Source: Desulforamulus ferrireducens | GTDB lineage: Bacteria > Bacillota > Desulfotomaculia > Desulfotomaculales > Desulfotomaculaceae | Direction of reading: 5' to 3' | DNA length: 64,000 nt | Assembly: GCF_002005145.1 (NCBI RefSeq) | Contig: NZ_CP019698.1 | Coordinates: 2,480,001 to 2,544,000 of the forward strand | Shown: piece by piece, positions 28,765 through 39,573 of the stretch | Position numbering within the stretch: position 1 is the stretch's first letter | How the letters are laid out: each line of letters opens with the position of its first letter | The notes under the pieces: generated by a model | What the model saw: the letters and a program-made list of their open reading frames with translations, nothing else | Told to the model about the DNA's origin: nothing | Database searches by the model: none | Translations under genes and position numbers: made by a program

Positions 28765-30303
28765 CTAATGTTTAAAGTGCCGAATGCCGGTAAAGACCAT
28801 GGCTATGCCATGCTCATTACAAGCCTGGATAGATTCTTCATCTCTGATGGAACCACCGGGTTGAATAATGGCTGTGATGCCATGCTTGGCTGCTTCGTCC
28901 ACCGTATCCCGGAAGGGGAAGAAAGCGTCACTGGCCAGCACGGAACCTGCGGCCTTGTCCCCCGCCTGCTGGTAAGCAATGCGGGCGGAACCCACCCGGT
29001 TCATTTGCCCGGCACCCACACCGATAATCTGGCCATCTTTGGCCAAAACGATGGCATTGGATTTCACATGTTTAACCACGGTCATGGCCAGCAGCAGTTC
29101 CTTTAATTCCTCCGGGGAAGGTTGCCGTTCAGTTACTACCTTTAATTCCTCTGGGTTAACAACAATCCTATCCACCTGCTGCACCAATAAACCGCCGTTA
29201 ACCTTCCTTACCTCCAACAGATCCGAGGTCTGCTGGCTGAGGTCGCCGGTTTTCAGCACTCTGAGATTAGTCTTTTGCCGCAAAATCTCTAAGGCCTCCG
29301 GGGTAAAGTCCGGAGCAATAACAGCCTCCAGGAATATTTTAACCATTTCTGCAGCCACTGGGGCATCCACTTCTCTATTAAAAGCCACAATACCGCCAAA
29401 GGCAGAAACCGGGTCTGCCTCTAAAGCCTTTAAATAGGCAGCCAGGGGAGTTTCGGCCACGGCCGTACCGCAGGGATTATTATGTTTAATAATCACAGCA
29501 CAGGGATCTGTAAATTCCCGCACCAATTCCAAGGCACTATTGGCATCCAAAATATTGTTATAGGAAAGTTCTTTGCCGTTAAGCTGCTGGGCATTGGCAA
29601 TACAGGGGCCGGTAATTGCCGGATCCTTATAGAAAGCAGCCCGCTGGTGGGGGTTCTCCCCGTAGCGCAAGTTTTGCGCCTTCACCAGTGAGATGTTAAA
29701 CTCCGCTGGGAACTCCTCCCCACCCATGACGCCGGAGAGGTAGTTGGCAATGGCTGTATCATAGCTGGCTGTGTGGGCAAAGGCTTCCCGTGCCAATGCC
29801 AGGCGCAGGTCTGCCCCCAGCTCACCCTTCTGCTGCAGTTCCGCCAATACTTGATCATAGCGGGCAGGGTTGACCACAATACCTACATAGGCATGGTTTT
29901 TGGCCGCTGCCCGCACCATGGTAGGTCCGCCGATATCAATGTTCTCAATGGCCTCAGCCAGGGTAACTCCGGGTTTTGCGATGGTTTCACGGAAGGGGTA
30001 AAGATTGACCACCACCAGGTCGATGGGGGTAATGTTGTGTTCCTGCAGTTGCTGCAGATGTTCTTCGTTGCGCAGGGCTAAAATGCCGCCGTGGACCATG
30101 GGGTGCAGGGTTTTTACCCGGCCATCCAGGATTTCTGGGAAGCCGGTGACATCGGAGATATAGGTAACAGGTACGCCGGCTTCCCGTAGGGTTTTGGCTG
30201 TGCCGCCGGTGGACACAATCTCTACTCCCAGGGCAGCCAGACCCTGTGCAAATTCTATCAGGCCTGTTTTATCGGAAACGCTGATTAAAGCCCGTTTTAT
30301 CAC
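28765..30303 (-). CDS. purH: Bifunctional AICAR formyltransferase / IMP cyclohydrolase
   Basis: Catalyses the last two steps to IMP, and recycles AICAR released by HisF/HisH. N-terminal IMP cyclohydrolase ([37 protein letters not shown]), C-terminal formyltransferase with KHNNPCG and a late [19 protein letters not shown] at 30301-30303 gives 512 residues, the family length, with GGCGGGG upstream; an earlier in-frame ATG (30351) would add a Lys-rich 16-residue leader. The 440-base gap before it holds the nested inverted repeat and tandem repeats. Confidence 0.97.
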   Translation of the reverse strand: MIKRALISVSDKTGLIEFAQGLAALGVEIVSTGGTAKTLREAGVPVTYISDVTGFPEILDGRVKTLHPMVHGGILALRNEEHLQQLQEHNITPIDLVVVNLYPFRETIAKPGVTLAEAIENIDIGGPTMVRAAAKNHAYVGIVVNPARYDQVLAELQQKGELGADLRLALAREAFAHTASYDTAIANYLSGVMGGEEFPAEFNISLVKAQNLRYGENPHQRAAFYKDPAITGPCIANAQQLNGKELSYNNILDANSALELVREFTDPCAVIIKHNNPCGTAVAETPLAAYLKALEADPVSAFGGIVAFNREVDAPVAAEMVKIFLEAVIAPDFTPEALEILRQKTNLRVLKTGDLSQQTSDLLEVRKVNGGLLVQQVDRIVVNPEELKVVTERQPSPEELKELLLAMTVVKHVKSNAIVLAKDGQIIGVGAGQMNRVGSARIAYQQAGDKAAGSVLASDAFFPFRDTVDEAAKHGITAIIQPGGSIRDEESIQACNEHGIAMVFTGIRHFKH

Positions 30304-30368
30304 AAGTACCCCGCCTTTCTTAACAATTTTGTTTTTCTTTTCTCTTTTCAATGAAGGGTTAGTGCCTC

Positions 30369-30578
30369 GGGCACAAGATTATCCACCGCTCTGCTCCGTG
30401 CTTCGCGTCGATAACACTAGGGCTCACTCCAGGCGAAATGGGGGTCGCCTCAATTCAACTTCCTGTTTCAGTTCGGCTAGCGCGCACGTCCTGTGCGCGC
30501 TCCCCCCATTTCGCCTTGCGTTCGCCAAGTGTTATAACGACACTCAGCAAGTCGTTCGCTATGGATAATCTTGTGCCC
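30369..30578. repeat. 210-bp nested inverted-repeat element (MITE- or structured-RNA-like)
   Basis: Four pairs of complementary words are nested in exact order: GGGCACAAGATTATCC (30369-30384) with 30563-30578; ATAACACT (30411-30418) with 30528-30535; AGGCGAAATGGGGG (30431-30444) with 30503-30516; GCGCGCAC (30480-30487) with 30493-30500. No convincing coding frame. It fills the purN-purH gap and is more GC-rich than its AT-rich flanks. Confidence 0.75.
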
Positions 30579-30671
30579 CTTGAGGGTATCTTGTACCCTT
30601 TAGGGTATCTCGTGCCCTTTAGGGTATCTCGTGCCCTTTAGGGTATCTCGTGCCCTTTAGGGTACACCATA
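30577..30671. repeat. Five tandem 19-bp repeats (CCCTTTAGGGTATCTCGTG)
   Basis: Units start at 30577, 30596, 30615, 30634 and 30653. The middle three are identical; the first and last differ at a few positions. Each holds a CCCT/AGGG dyad. They abut the outer arm of the inverted-repeat element. No spacers of differing sequence, so not CRISPR. Confidence 0.9.
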
Positions 30672-30743
30672 CCCTGCGAAGCATTTATTTTTCGTACATA
30701 AATGCATTTATTTTTTTACTTACATATAAGTAAGCCGCTCTAG

Positions 30744-31361
30744 TTACTCTTTATCTTTAACTAACACCCGCCGCCCCTGTATCTCTAATCTACCTTCGGC
30801 GAACAGCTTGATGGCTGCGGGATAAAGTTTGTGTTCCTGCTCCAAGATTCTGGCAGCCAGGGTTTCCTCTGTATCGTCATCCAACACCGGTACCGCTGCT
30901 TGCAAAATAATGGGGCCGGTATCCATGCCTTCGTCCACAAAATGAACGGTACAGCCGGAAATCTTCACGCCATAATTCAGGGCGTCCCTTTGTCCGTGCA
31001 GCCCTGGGAAGGATGGCAGTAGGGCCGGGTGAATGTTCATAATTCGGTTGGGGAAGGCCTGGAGCAGTGGTTCACCAACTAAACGCATATAACCAGCCAG
31101 ACACACTAACTGCACCTGGTATTGTTCCAGCAAACGCACGATTGCCTGTTCATACTCAGCCTTACTGGCAAAATCCTTGTATACCACGCTGTAAGCGGCA
31201 ATTCCCGCACCTTTGGCACGTTCCAAAGCATAAGCCCCGGGCTTATCACTGATGACCACCACCACTTCGGCCGGCAGTTGCCCGGCCGCACATTGGTCCA
31301 TGATGGCTTGTAAATTGGAACCCCGTCCGGAGGCTAGGACACCGATCCGTAGTTTGTCCAT
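30744..31361 (-). CDS. purN: Phosphoribosylglycinamide formyltransferase
   Basis: Folate-dependent GAR transformylase (step 3), 205 residues. N-terminal IGVLASGRGSNLQAI is the phosphate loop; NIHPALLPSFPGLHGQ carries the catalytic Asn and His, and DEGMDTGPII the catalytic Asp. Separated from purM by a 207-base gap with a GGC/GCC repeat, and from purH by the repeat element, so it is set apart from the otherwise compact operon. Confidence 0.97.
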   Translation of the reverse strand: MDKLRIGVLASGRGSNLQAIMDQCAAGQLPAEVVVVISDKPGAYALERAKGAGIAAYSVVYKDFASKAEYEQAIVRLLEQYQVQLVCLAGYMRLVGEPLLQAFPNRIMNIHPALLPSFPGLHGQRDALNYGVKISGCTVHFVDEGMDTGPIILQAAVPVLDDDTEETLAARILEQEHKLYPAAIKLFAEGRLEIQGRRVLVKDKE

Positions 31362-31380
31362 GACACATAACTCCTTAAAA

Positions 31381-31419
31381 TTGGCCGTCAGCCATCAGCC
31401 TTCAGCCATCGGCTTTTTT
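31381..31419. repeat. GGC/GCC-rich short intergenic repeat, copy 3
   Basis: TTGGCCGTCAGCCATCAGCC then TTCAGCCATCGGCTTTTTTA, between purM and purN. Very similar to the copy at 41924-41962. The remainder of the gap (31420-31568) shows no recognised feature. Confidence 0.6.
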
Positions 31420-31568
31420 AAACCACCACTAAGCAGGCAGACTAGCTATTCCATATGTGAAGGGGAGCGTTCGGATGCCCTCTCCAGATAATAATTAATC
31501 TAGTCGCAAGAGCGTAGCGTTGGAATTGCTAGGCTGCCAGCGTCATTATAGCAATAACCCTGACAATT

Positions 31569-32624
31569 CTAAGCTCCGATATACTCCACCGCCGGGCTAC
31601 CCTCTGCCACTTTACCGATCAGGTAGGCCTGCTCTCCCTGACTGGCCAACTCCTGCCTAATACTTTCTGCTTCCGCCGGAGGAACCACCAGCACCATACC
31701 GATACCCATATTAAAGGTACGTAACATTTCCGCCTCGTCCACCTGACCAATTTGTTGAATTAACTGGAATATCGGCAGTACCGGCCAGGTCTTTCTATCC
31801 AATACCACCTTTACCCCGGCGGGCAGCACCCGGGGAATATTTTCGGTCAGCCCGCCACCGGTGATGTGAGCCATACCCTTGATAGTGTATTTAGCCAGTA
31901 AAGGAAGGACAGCCCTGACATAAATTCTGGTGGGAGTAATTAATTCCTCCCCCACAGTCCGCCCTAAGGCTTCTACGTAGGAAGTAACCTTATAACCGGC
32001 CACTTCCAGCAGGGCTTTGCGAGCCAGGGAATAGCCGTTACTGTGCAGCCCCGAGGAGGGTAAGCCGATCACCACGTCTCCTGCCTCAATGGTGCTGCCG
32101 TCAATAATTTTTTGTCGATCCACCACACCCACGGCAAAGCCGGCAATATCGTACTCATCCTCACCGTAAAAACCGGGCATTTCTGCCGTTTCTCCACCAA
32201 TTAGGGCACAGCCCGCCTGGCGGCAGCCTTCGGCCACACCGCCAACGATATCCGCTACCCTTTCCGGCACCAGCTTGCCCACGGCTAAATAATCCAAGAA
32301 AAACAAGGGTTCTGCGCCTTGCACCAGAATATCATTAACACACATGGCCACTGCATCAATGCCAATGGTATTGTGCCGGTTGGTCAGCTGAGCCACCCTC
32401 AGTTTGGTGCCCACTCCATCGGTGCCGGAAACCAGGACCGGCTCTTGATATTTCTTAACATCCAAAGCAAACAGTCCGCCAAAGCCGCCCAGATCAGCCA
32501 GTACTCCTGGGCGAAAGGTACTGCGTACCGCTTGCTTCATTAACGATACCGCTCGATTGCCGGCTTCTATATCTACCCCCGCACTGGCATAGGTGAGGGG
32601 CTGGATTTTCTTGTCAGTCATCAT
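31569..32624 (-). CDS. purM: Phosphoribosylformylglycinamidine cyclo-ligase (AIR synthetase)
   Basis: Step 5 of IMP synthesis, ATP-dependent ring closure of FGAM to AIR; 351 residues. Motifs: early [37 protein letters not shown] and [14 protein letters not shown]. Belongs to the PurM/PurL ATPase fold. ATG eight bases after purF. Confidence 0.97.
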   Translation of the reverse strand: MMTDKKIQPLTYASAGVDIEAGNRAVSLMKQAVRSTFRPGVLADLGGFGGLFALDVKKYQEPVLVSGTDGVGTKLRVAQLTNRHNTIGIDAVAMCVNDILVQGAEPLFFLDYLAVGKLVPERVADIVGGVAEGCRQAGCALIGGETAEMPGFYGEDEYDIAGFAVGVVDRQKIIDGSTIEAGDVVIGLPSSGLHSNGYSLARKALLEVAGYKVTSYVEALGRTVGEELITPTRIYVRAVLPLLAKYTIKGMAHITGGGLTENIPRVLPAGVKVVLDRKTWPVLPIFQLIQQIGQVDEAEMLRTFNMGIGMVLVVPPAEAESIRQELASQGEQAYLIGKVAEGSPAVEYIGA

Positions 32625-32632
32625 ACACTCCC

Positions 32633-34060
32633 CTATTCCAGAATGTACTTACCGCCATCCTTAGATTTTGGTATTTCTACGGGGTAACTGCCATCAAAAC
32701 AGGCTGTGCAGAAACAATTTTGTTTAGGTGCAAAGATATCCAAAAGACCATCTTTGCTCAGGTAATGCAGACCATCAGCCTGAATTGTCTTTCTAATCTC
32801 TTCCAGAGGTTTTTGGGCAGCGATCAGTTCCTGCTCATCGGAGGTGTCTATGCCGTAATAACAAGAACGCAGGACCGGTGGTGAACTGATGCACAGATGT
32901 ACTTCCTTGGCTCCCGCTTCCCGCAGCATAGCCACCAACTTCTGACTGGTGGTACCCCGTACAATGGAGTCGTCCACCATGACCACCCTTTTACCCTCCA
33001 ACACCTCACGGATGGCATTTAATTTTAGTCGGACACCAATCTCACGCATTTGTTGGGTGGGTTGAATAAAGGTGCGGCCAATATAGCGGTTTTTCATTAA
33101 TCCCTCTTCAAAGGGAATACCTGCTTCCTCAGCGTAACCCCGGGCTGCCGCCACACCGGAATCCGGTACAGGAATGACAATGTCAGCTTCCACCTGATAT
33201 TCTCTGGCCAACTGGCGGCCCATTTCCCGCCGTACCCGGTTGACATTGAAACCGTCCATGGTGCTGTCCGGGCGAGCAAAGTAAATATATTCAAAAATGC
33301 AATGGGCTGGATTCTTGGCCCGCAAGCCCTGGGTAGAGCTCAGACCATCCCCATCTATCCGAATAATTTCTCCGGGCTCAAGATCCCTGATAAAGGTAGC
33401 GCCTACCGTAGTTAAGGCACAGGATTCCGAAGCCACAACATAGCCTTGTCCTAAACGCCCCAGGCATAAGGGTCGGAAACCATGGGGATCCCGGGCGGCA
33501 TAGAGGGAATCTTCGGTAATCACCAACAGAGAATAGGCGCCTTTGACATCTATCATGCATTTCATTAAGGCTTCTTCCAAGCTATTGGCATTGTAGCGAG
33601 CAATTAGGTTCACCAGCACTTCACTGTCGGTGGAGGACTGAAAAACCGAGCCACTGTAAGCCAACTGGGAGCGCAATTCGCCAACATTGGTTAAATTGCC
33701 GTTGTGGGCCAGACCGATCATGCCCTTGGCATACCGAAAGACCAGGGGTTGGGCATTAAGGGGTTGGCTGCCGCCGGTGGTGGAATAACGCACATGGCCA
33801 ATGGCCACATGACCGGTTAACTTGTCCAGGCTGTGGCCGGTAAAAACCTCTGCCACCAGCCCCATGCCCTTTTGTAATTCCACCCTTTGACCATTGGCCA
33901 CTGCTATGCCGGCACTTTCCTGTCCCCGGTGCTGTAAAGCATAGAGGCCATAGTAGGTTAGTTTAGCCACATCCAGACCGGCACCATAAATACCAAAAAC
34001 GCCACATTCCTCCACTGGCTTATCCGGTAAGACAATGGCCTCTACTGCCGCATTAGACAT
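32633..34060 (-). CDS. purF: Amidophosphoribosyltransferase
   Basis: Committed step of purine synthesis (PRPP + glutamine). N-terminal nucleophile Cys lies in [10 protein letters not shown] after an 18-residue propeptide, as in the Bacillus-type enzyme. PRPP loop [14 protein letters not shown] is intact, and the C-terminal CFCTACFDG cysteines suggest the 4Fe-4S cluster of that type. Overlaps purL by 19 bases. It is the main consumer of PRPP controlled by the leader of this operon. Confidence 0.97.
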   Translation of the reverse strand: MSNAAVEAIVLPDKPVEECGVFGIYGAGLDVAKLTYYGLYALQHRGQESAGIAVANGQRVELQKGMGLVAEVFTGHSLDKLTGHVAIGHVRYSTTGGSQPLNAQPLVFRYAKGMIGLAHNGNLTNVGELRSQLAYSGSVFQSSTDSEVLVNLIARYNANSLEEALMKCMIDVKGAYSLLVITEDSLYAARDPHGFRPLCLGRLGQGYVVASESCALTTVGATFIRDLEPGEIIRIDGDGLSSTQGLRAKNPAHCIFEYIYFARPDSTMDGFNVNRVRREMGRQLAREYQVEADIVIPVPDSGVAAARGYAEEAGIPFEEGLMKNRYIGRTFIQPTQQMREIGVRLKLNAIREVLEGKRVVMVDDSIVRGTTSQKLVAMLREAGAKEVHLCISSPPVLRSCYYGIDTSDEQELIAAQKPLEEIRKTIQADGLHYLSKDGLLDIFAPKQNCFCTACFDGSYPVEIPKSKDGGKYILE

Positions 34061-36270
34061 GGTATCGCCTCCCGCCAGGTTTCTGCCAGTTTTGCCACGG
34101 GCAGGTTCAACAGGTTCCCGCCACAGCCGCTGCAGCCGGGATTAACCACATTCAGCACTAAGGCGTTGCCAGCCACCTTACCCAGATGAGTATAGGGCAC
34201 GCCGGCATCCACCAGCTTCTTCACCAGTTCCACCGAGCGGTTTTTGGGCACTGTAATTATAATGCGGGATTGAGACTCCCCAAACAGCAGGGCATCTCCC
34301 CGGAAGCGACGTACCATGGTAATGTCTGCCCCCAGGTTACCTGCGATGCAGCATTCTGCCAGAGCTACGGCCAAGCCACCTTCGGCACAATCATGGGCGG
34401 ATTGGATTAAACCACTCTTAATTTCAGCCAGCACAAACTGCTGTACTTTCTTCTCCAACTCCAGATTGAGCTGCGGAGCATCTCCCTGCACCAAACCAAA
34501 ATGTATTTTCAGATATTCGCTGCCCCCCAGTTCCGGCAGGGTTTCACCCACTAGGAAAATAGCGTCGTCCTCCTGTTTAAAGCCCGGGGTACAAACCTTG
34601 GTCAGTTCTTCCACCAAGCCTACCATACCAATGGTTGGTGTGGGGTAGACGGCGTTCCCTTTGGTTTCGTTATATAAACTGACATTGCCGCCGGTCACCG
34701 GTGTCTCCAGAGTGCGGCAAGCATCGGCCATACCCTCAATACATTGCCAGAAGGTCCACATCACTTCAGGTTTTTCCGGGTTGCCGAAATTGAGGCAATT
34801 GGTGACGGCCAGGGGTTTCGCGCCGGCACAAACCAGGTTACGGGCCGCCTCGGCCACCGCTATGGCCGCACCGGTTTTCGGGTTCAGATAGCAGTAACGG
34901 CCGTTGCAATCGGTGGTCATGGCGATACCTTTATTGGTGCCCTTGACCCGCAGCACCGCTGCATCGGCACCGGGTCGTACCACGGTGTTCAGTCCCACCA
35001 TATGATCGTATTGCTGATAAACATACTCTTTGCTGGCAATATTGGGTGACGCCAACAGCTTTAACAATACTTCGTTATAATCTTCGGGCATGGGCAGGGA
35101 ATCCAGGGAGTAATTCTGTACCTCGGCCAAATAGGGGGGCTGCGCCGTAGGACGATGATAGACCGGTGCCTCTTCCGTCAAGGCCTTGGCCGGAATTTCC
35201 GCCACCACCTGGTCCCCTTCCTTCAGCCGCAAAATACCGTCGTCAGTTACTTGGCCCACCACTACCGCGTCTAAGTCCCACTTGGCAAAGATTTCCTTGA
35301 CTTTCTCCTCGGTACCCTTTTGTACCACCAGCAGCATCCGTTCCTGGGATTCTGAGAGCATCAGTTCATAGGGTGTCATACCCTCCTCCCGGCGGGGAAC
35401 CAGGGCCAAATCCATCTCCAGGCCGGTGCCGGCTCGGCTGGCCATTTCACAGGAAGAACTGGTGAGACCTGCTGCTCCCATATCTTGAATTCCCACCACA
35501 TATCCTGTTTTAATCACTTCCAGACAGGCTTCCAGCAGCAGTTTCTCCATGAAGGGGTCACCCACCTGGACGGCCGGACGCTTTTCCGCAGCTTCTTCGG
35601 ATAACTCTTCCGAAGCAAAGGTGGCACCATGAATGCCGTCCCGACCGGTCTTGGCACCCACCACCATCACCGGGTTGCCAACGCCGGAGGCCACTCCCTT
35701 TTTGATATCTTTCTGATCGATGAGACCTACACACATGACATTGACCAGACAGTTATCTTCATAGCTATCGGCAAAGTATACTTCCCCACCCACTGTGGGT
35801 ACACCGATACAGTTTCCGTAGCCACTAATACCAGCTACCACGCCATCAAACAAATAGCGTACCCGGGGGCTCTTTAATTCACCAAAGCGCAGGCTATCCA
35901 ATACCGCTATGGGGCGAGCACCCATGGTGAAGATATCCCGCAAGATGCCGCCTACACCGGTGGCTGCACCTTGATAGGGTTCAATGGCCGAAGGGTGATT
36001 ATGACTTTCAATCTTAAATACCACCGCTTGTCCATCACCAATATCCACTATACCGGCATTTTCGCCGGGGCCTTGTAAAATGGCAGGCCCTTCTGTGGGC
36101 AGGGTTTTCAAAGCTGGCCGGGAGGTTTTGTAACTGCAGTGTTCCGACCACATCACAGCAAAGATACCAACTTCCACATAATTGGGGTGACGACCTAAAA
36201 TTTCCACTATTCTGTTATATTCATCGTCGGTGAGGCCCATCTCGCGCCAGATTTTCGGATCCAAGGACAT
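34042..36270 (-). CDS. purL: Phosphoribosylformylglycinamidine synthase II (small PurL)
   Basis: Synthetase subunit of the three-protein FGAM synthase (PurS-PurQ-PurL), 742 residues, lacking the fused glutaminase of large PurL. Motifs: [43 protein letters not shown], and [10 protein letters not shown] in the second half. ATG 36268-36270 has GAGGAGGT seven bases upstream and overlaps the purQ stop as TAATG, which indicates coupled translation. Confidence 0.97.
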   Translation of the reverse strand: MSLDPKIWREMGLTDDEYNRIVEILGRHPNYVEVGIFAVMWSEHCSYKTSRPALKTLPTEGPAILQGPGENAGIVDIGDGQAVVFKIESHNHPSAIEPYQGAATGVGGILRDIFTMGARPIAVLDSLRFGELKSPRVRYLFDGVVAGISGYGNCIGVPTVGGEVYFADSYEDNCLVNVMCVGLIDQKDIKKGVASGVGNPVMVVGAKTGRDGIHGATFASEELSEEAAEKRPAVQVGDPFMEKLLLEACLEVIKTGYVVGIQDMGAAGLTSSSCEMASRAGTGLEMDLALVPRREEGMTPYELMLSESQERMLLVVQKGTEEKVKEIFAKWDLDAVVVGQVTDDGILRLKEGDQVVAEIPAKALTEEAPVYHRPTAQPPYLAEVQNYSLDSLPMPEDYNEVLLKLLASPNIASKEYVYQQYDHMVGLNTVVRPGADAAVLRVKGTNKGIAMTTDCNGRYCYLNPKTGAAIAVAEAARNLVCAGAKPLAVTNCLNFGNPEKPEVMWTFWQCIEGMADACRTLETPVTGGNVSLYNETKGNAVYPTPTIGMVGLVEELTKVCTPGFKQEDDAIFLVGETLPELGGSEYLKIHFGLVQGDAPQLNLELEKKVQQFVLAEIKSGLIQSAHDCAEGGLAVALAECCIAGNLGADITMVRRFRGDALLFGESQSRIIITVPKNRSVELVKKLVDAGVPYTHLGKVAGNALVLNVVNPGCSGCGGNLLNLPVAKLAETWREAIPCLMRQ

Positions 36271-36971
36271 TAGCCGCACCTCCTCAGCCACTGTTGTAAA
36301 AGGGATTGGAAAATAAGCTGACCGTCGGTATTGCCAAGAATTGCTTCGGCACAGCGCTCGGGGTGGGGCATCATACCCAGTACGTTACCTTTGCTGTTAC
36401 AAATACCGGCGATGTTGTTAACGGAGCCATTGGGATTGGCGGCAGGGGTAATTTCTCCGTAGGGATCACAGTAACGGAAGATAACCTGTTTGTTTTCCTC
36501 CAGTTGCTGAATAATCTCTGGATCAGCGTAGTAGTTACCTTCGCCGTGGGCAATGGGAACACGGATTACCTGGCCCACCTCTGCCTGACAGGTGAAGGGA
36601 GTAGCATTATTTTCTATTCTCAAATAGGTATCGTCACAGATAAACTGTAGGTTTTTATTACGGTGCAAGGCACCGGGTAATAGCCCTGCCTCGGTGAGAA
36701 TTTGGAAACCGTTGCAAATTCCCAGCACCAAGCCACCCTTTTGGGCAAATTCAATAACTGGTGTCATTACCGGCGAAAATCTGGCCACGGCACCACATCT
36801 TAGATAGTCTCCGTAGGAGAATCCCCCAGGCAACACAATGCAATCATAGCCATCCACACTACCTGCTTTATGCCAAATGTATTCCACTGTCTGCCCGGTC
36901 GAAGCTTTAATTGCGTGCAGGCAGTCGGCGTCACAATTGGAGCCGGGAAATACCACCACTCCAAACTTCAC
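36270..36971 (-). CDS. purQ: Phosphoribosylformylglycinamidine synthase I (glutaminase)
   Basis: Class I glutamine amidotransferase supplying ammonia to PurL; 233 residues. [10 protein letters not shown] start, [10 protein letters not shown], nucleophile cysteine in GICNGFQIL, and His/Glu in [10 protein letters not shown]. Lies 3 bases after purS and overlaps purL. Confidence 0.97.
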   Translation of the reverse strand: MKFGVVVFPGSNCDADCLHAIKASTGQTVEYIWHKAGSVDGYDCIVLPGGFSYGDYLRCGAVARFSPVMTPVIEFAQKGGLVLGICNGFQILTEAGLLPGALHRNKNLQFICDDTYLRIENNATPFTCQAEVGQVIRVPIAHGEGNYYADPEIIQQLEENKQVIFRYCDPYGEITPAANPNGSVNNIAGICNSKGNVLGMMPHPERCAEAILGNTDGQLIFQSLLQQWLRRCG

Positions 36972-36974
36972 CCT

Positions 36975-37223
36975 TTACACCTCCACCAATTCAAATGTAT
37001 AGTCCTCGATAACCGGATTTACCAGCAGTTTATCGCACATATCCCGAACCTGCTTTTCTGCTGCTGCCCGATCGGCAACCTCAAGATCCACGACCATATA
37101 ACGACCGATGCGCACTTCCGGCACATTTTGATAACCCAGGGCATAGAGTGATTTACGCACCACACTACCCTGCGGATCGAGAACACTTTTTCTCAGGGTA
37201 ACGTAGATTTTGGCTTGGAACAA
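36975..37223 (-). CDS. purS: Phosphoribosylformylglycinamidine synthase, PurS subunit
   Basis: 82-residue PurS that bridges PurL and PurQ. Typical start: a YVTLRKSVLDPQG-type segment, then a GYQNVPEVRIGRYM strand. The 191-base gap upstream (37224-37414, to purC) has a CCAGG/CCTGG dyad near 37390-37410 but nothing else recognised. Confidence 0.94.
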   Translation of the reverse strand: MFQAKIYVTLRKSVLDPQGSVVRKSLYALGYQNVPEVRIGRYMVVDLEVADRAAAEKQVRDMCDKLLVNPVIEDYTFELVEV

Positions 37224-37414
37224 CGCTAGTACCCCCTTTGTTTTGATAGATTCATTGTTAGATTTTGGGACGCACGGCTATTTTTTAGCCTTTGGTCTAT
37301 TCCGTACTTTCTTTCCAGGTGTAGTTTTCTATTTATCTATATTATCTGAGTCTTACAGGCACTCGGCCTAAATCTTATAAACCGTAGCCAGGGAATAATT
37401 GGCCTGGGGCCAAC

Positions 37415-38122
37415 CTACTCCCCGGTCAATCTCCTTAATACTTCCTGATAGGCGTCTTCCACGCCGCCCATGTCTCTGCGGAACCGGTCTTTATCCAGTT
37501 TTTCACCGGTGGTTTTATCCCAAAAACGGCAGGTGTCCGGGGAAATCTCGTCGGCCAGGATGACTTCACCCTTGTGTAGACCGAATTCCAGTTTAAAGTC
37601 AATGAGATCTATATTGGCAGGAGCTAAGAACTCTCTTAAAATGTCGTTTACTTTGAGGGAAGTTTCTTTAATTACGGCCATTTGTTCCGGGGTGGCTAAA
37701 TTCAGTGCAGCAATGTGAGAAGTATTAATGAGAGGATCACCCAAGGCATCATCTTTATAATAGTATTCAAGTACAGTTTGTGGCAGCAGGGTACCTTCCG
37801 GTAGACCTACCCTTTTGGCCAAACTCCCGGCCACAATATTTCTTACTACCACTTCTACCTTGATAATTTCCACAGCCTTAACCACCATTTCGCGGTCGTT
37901 AATCAGCTTCACAAAATGAGTGGCTATGCCCTTTTCTTCCAATAGTTTAAAAAAGACTGCCGATAATTTGTTGTTCACCACGCCTTTGTTATCAATGGTA
38001 CCTTTTTTCAGGCCATTGAAGGCGGTGGCATCATCTTTGTACTCTACCCAGTAGTAATCGGGGCTGTCTGTACGGTACACTTTTTTGGCCTTGCCTTCAT
38101 AAATCATCTCTAGTTTCTGCAC
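37415..38122 (-). CDS. purC: Phosphoribosylaminoimidazole-succinocarboxamide synthase
   Basis: SAICAR synthetase, step 7, ligating aspartate to CAIR; 235 residues. Start [34 protein letters not shown] and [13 protein letters not shown] are family signatures. SD GGAGGAGAT. Separated from purB by a 130-base gap containing a GGTGAGA-type dyad repeat (38144-38231). Confidence 0.97.
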   Translation of the reverse strand: MQKLEMIYEGKAKKVYRTDSPDYYWVEYKDDATAFNGLKKGTIDNKGVVNNKLSAVFFKLLEEKGIATHFVKLINDREMVVKAVEIIKVEVVVRNIVAGSLAKRVGLPEGTLLPQTVLEYYYKDDALGDPLINTSHIAALNLATPEQMAVIKETSLKVNDILREFLAPANIDLIDFKLEFGLHKGEVILADEISPDTCRFWDKTTGEKLDKDRFRRDMGGVEDAYQEVLRRLTGE

Positions 38123-38143
38123 AGGATATCTCCTCCTTTTTGT

Positions 38144-38231
38144 GCGGTGAGATGTGAGAGGTGAGAAGCAGTTGTGCCGCCACTTCCCGAGGGGGATTTG
38201 GCACTGAAGTTCTTCCCACCTTACTCACCGT
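38144..38231. repeat. GGTGAGA-type intergenic dyad between purB and purC
   Basis: CGGTGAG at the left and CTCACCG at the right are complementary, with GTGAGAGGTGAGAAG and CTTCCCACCTTA inside. The same GAGGTGAGAA/TTCTCACCTC words occur at 48473-48516, and GTGAGA-like words follow there too. It may be a small dispersed repeat, or a leaky terminator. Confidence 0.4.
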
Positions 38232-38252
38232 TTATCTATTCTTACGCAAACC

Positions 38253-39545
38253 CTATAACCCAAACCTGGAGTAAATGTCGTCAATATGGGCTAAGTGGTA
38301 GCTGTAATCAAAGAGATTCTGTAGTTCTTCAGAGGTAAGCTGTTCTCTAATGTCTTCGTCGGCCTCAAGCAGTTCTATAAAACGAGTACCGGTACGCCAG
38401 GCCTCCATGGCGTTGCGTTGTACCAGTTCGTAAGCCCGTTCCCTGGTTAACCCCTTGTCTACCAGAGCCAGCAGTACCCGCTGGGAAAAGACCAGGCCCA
38501 GGGTTTTTTCCAGATTGCGCTTCATGTTCTCGGGATAGACCAGGAGTTTTTCCATAATACCGGTAAAGCGATACAGCATAAAGTCTAACGCGGTGGTGCT
38601 ATCGGGGATAATCACCCGTTCAGCGGAGGAATGGGAAATATCCCGTTCGTGCCAGAGGGTTACATTATCCAAAGCTGCCATGGCGTTGGCCTTAACCACC
38701 CGACTGAGGCCAGAGACGTTTTCTGCCGTGATGGGGTTGCGCTTATGGGGCATGGCCGAGGAACCCTTTTGTCCTTTGTTAAAATACTCTTCCACCTCTA
38801 AGATGTCGGTGCGCTGCAGGTTGCGAATCTCTGTGGCAAATTTATCAAGAGAAGCAGCAATAATGGCCATGGCGCAAAGATACTCGGCATGACGATCCCG
38901 CTGAAGTATTTGGGTGGACACCCTGGCCGGCCTAAGACCCAGTTTCCGGCAAACATACGCTTCCACACGGGGATCGATGTTGGCATAGGTACCCACAGCA
39001 CCAGAGATGGCTCCCACACTTACAGTGGTAATGGCCTTCTCCAGACGTTCGATGTTGCGTTCGGTTTCTGCCACCCACAGCAGCATCTTTAAACCAAAGG
39101 TCATGGGCTCCGCATGGATACCGTGGGTACGGCCAATCATTAAGGTGTGTCGATGTTCCTTAGCTTTCTCCAGCAGAACTTCCCGCAGTCGTTTTAGTCG
39201 CCGCAGAATGAGTTCACCGGCCTCTTTCATACGAACGCACTGGGCAGTATCCACAACATCCGAGGAGGTTAGGCCCATGTGGATGTATTTAGAGTCTTCC
39301 CCCACGTTTTCAGCCACACAGGTCAAAAAGGCAATCACATCGTGCTTGGTTACTTCTTCAATTTCCAAAATACGCTCTGTGCTGAAGGTTGCCTTGGCTT
39401 TAATATTTTCCACCGCTGCCGCAGGAATTTGACCCAATTCGGCCATGGCTTCACAGGCAGCAATTTCTACATCCAACCACTTTTGAAACTTGTTCTGATC
39501 CGACCAGATGTGCTTCATTTCCGGTAAGGTGTAGCGATCGATCAT
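38253..39545 (-). CDS. purB: Adenylosuccinate lyase
   Basis: Fumarase/aspartase superfamily enzyme of 430 residues, used for SAICAR to AICAR and for adenylosuccinate to AMP. Signature loop SSAMPHKRNP, TSSDVVDTAQ, and IGRTHGIHAEPMTFG with catalytic histidine. Start at ATG 39543-39545 (GGAGGAACC upstream). Gap to purE 28 bases. Confidence 0.97.
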   Translation of the reverse strand: MIDRYTLPEMKHIWSDQNKFQKWLDVEIAACEAMAELGQIPAAAVENIKAKATFSTERILEIEEVTKHDVIAFLTCVAENVGEDSKYIHMGLTSSDVVDTAQCVRMKEAGELILRRLKRLREVLLEKAKEHRHTLMIGRTHGIHAEPMTFGLKMLLWVAETERNIERLEKAITTVSVGAISGAVGTYANIDPRVEAYVCRKLGLRPARVSTQILQRDRHAEYLCAMAIIAASLDKFATEIRNLQRTDILEVEEYFNKGQKGSSAMPHKRNPITAENVSGLSRVVKANAMAALDNVTLWHERDISHSSAERVIIPDSTTALDFMLYRFTGIMEKLLVYPENMKRNLEKTLGLVFSQRVLLALVDKGLTRERAYELVQRNAMEAWRTGTRFIELLEADEDIREQLTSEELQNLFDYSYHLAHIDDIYSRFGL

Positions 39546-39573
39546 AGAATCGGTTCCTCCGTTCGTAACAATA

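Noticed and set aside
28501-29106. 201-codon plus-strand open frame across purD/purH
   Set aside because: Antisense to two well-conserved genes, no ribosome site, composition of a shadow frame (His/Gly-rich).
30577-30671. Possible CRISPR array
   Set aside because: Units are 19 bp and directly abutting with no variable spacers, and no cas gene is in the window.
31769-31791. GAAA-N15-GCCGATAT sigma-28-like sequence
   Set aside because: Lies inside purM coding sequence with no suitable downstream start; taken as chance.
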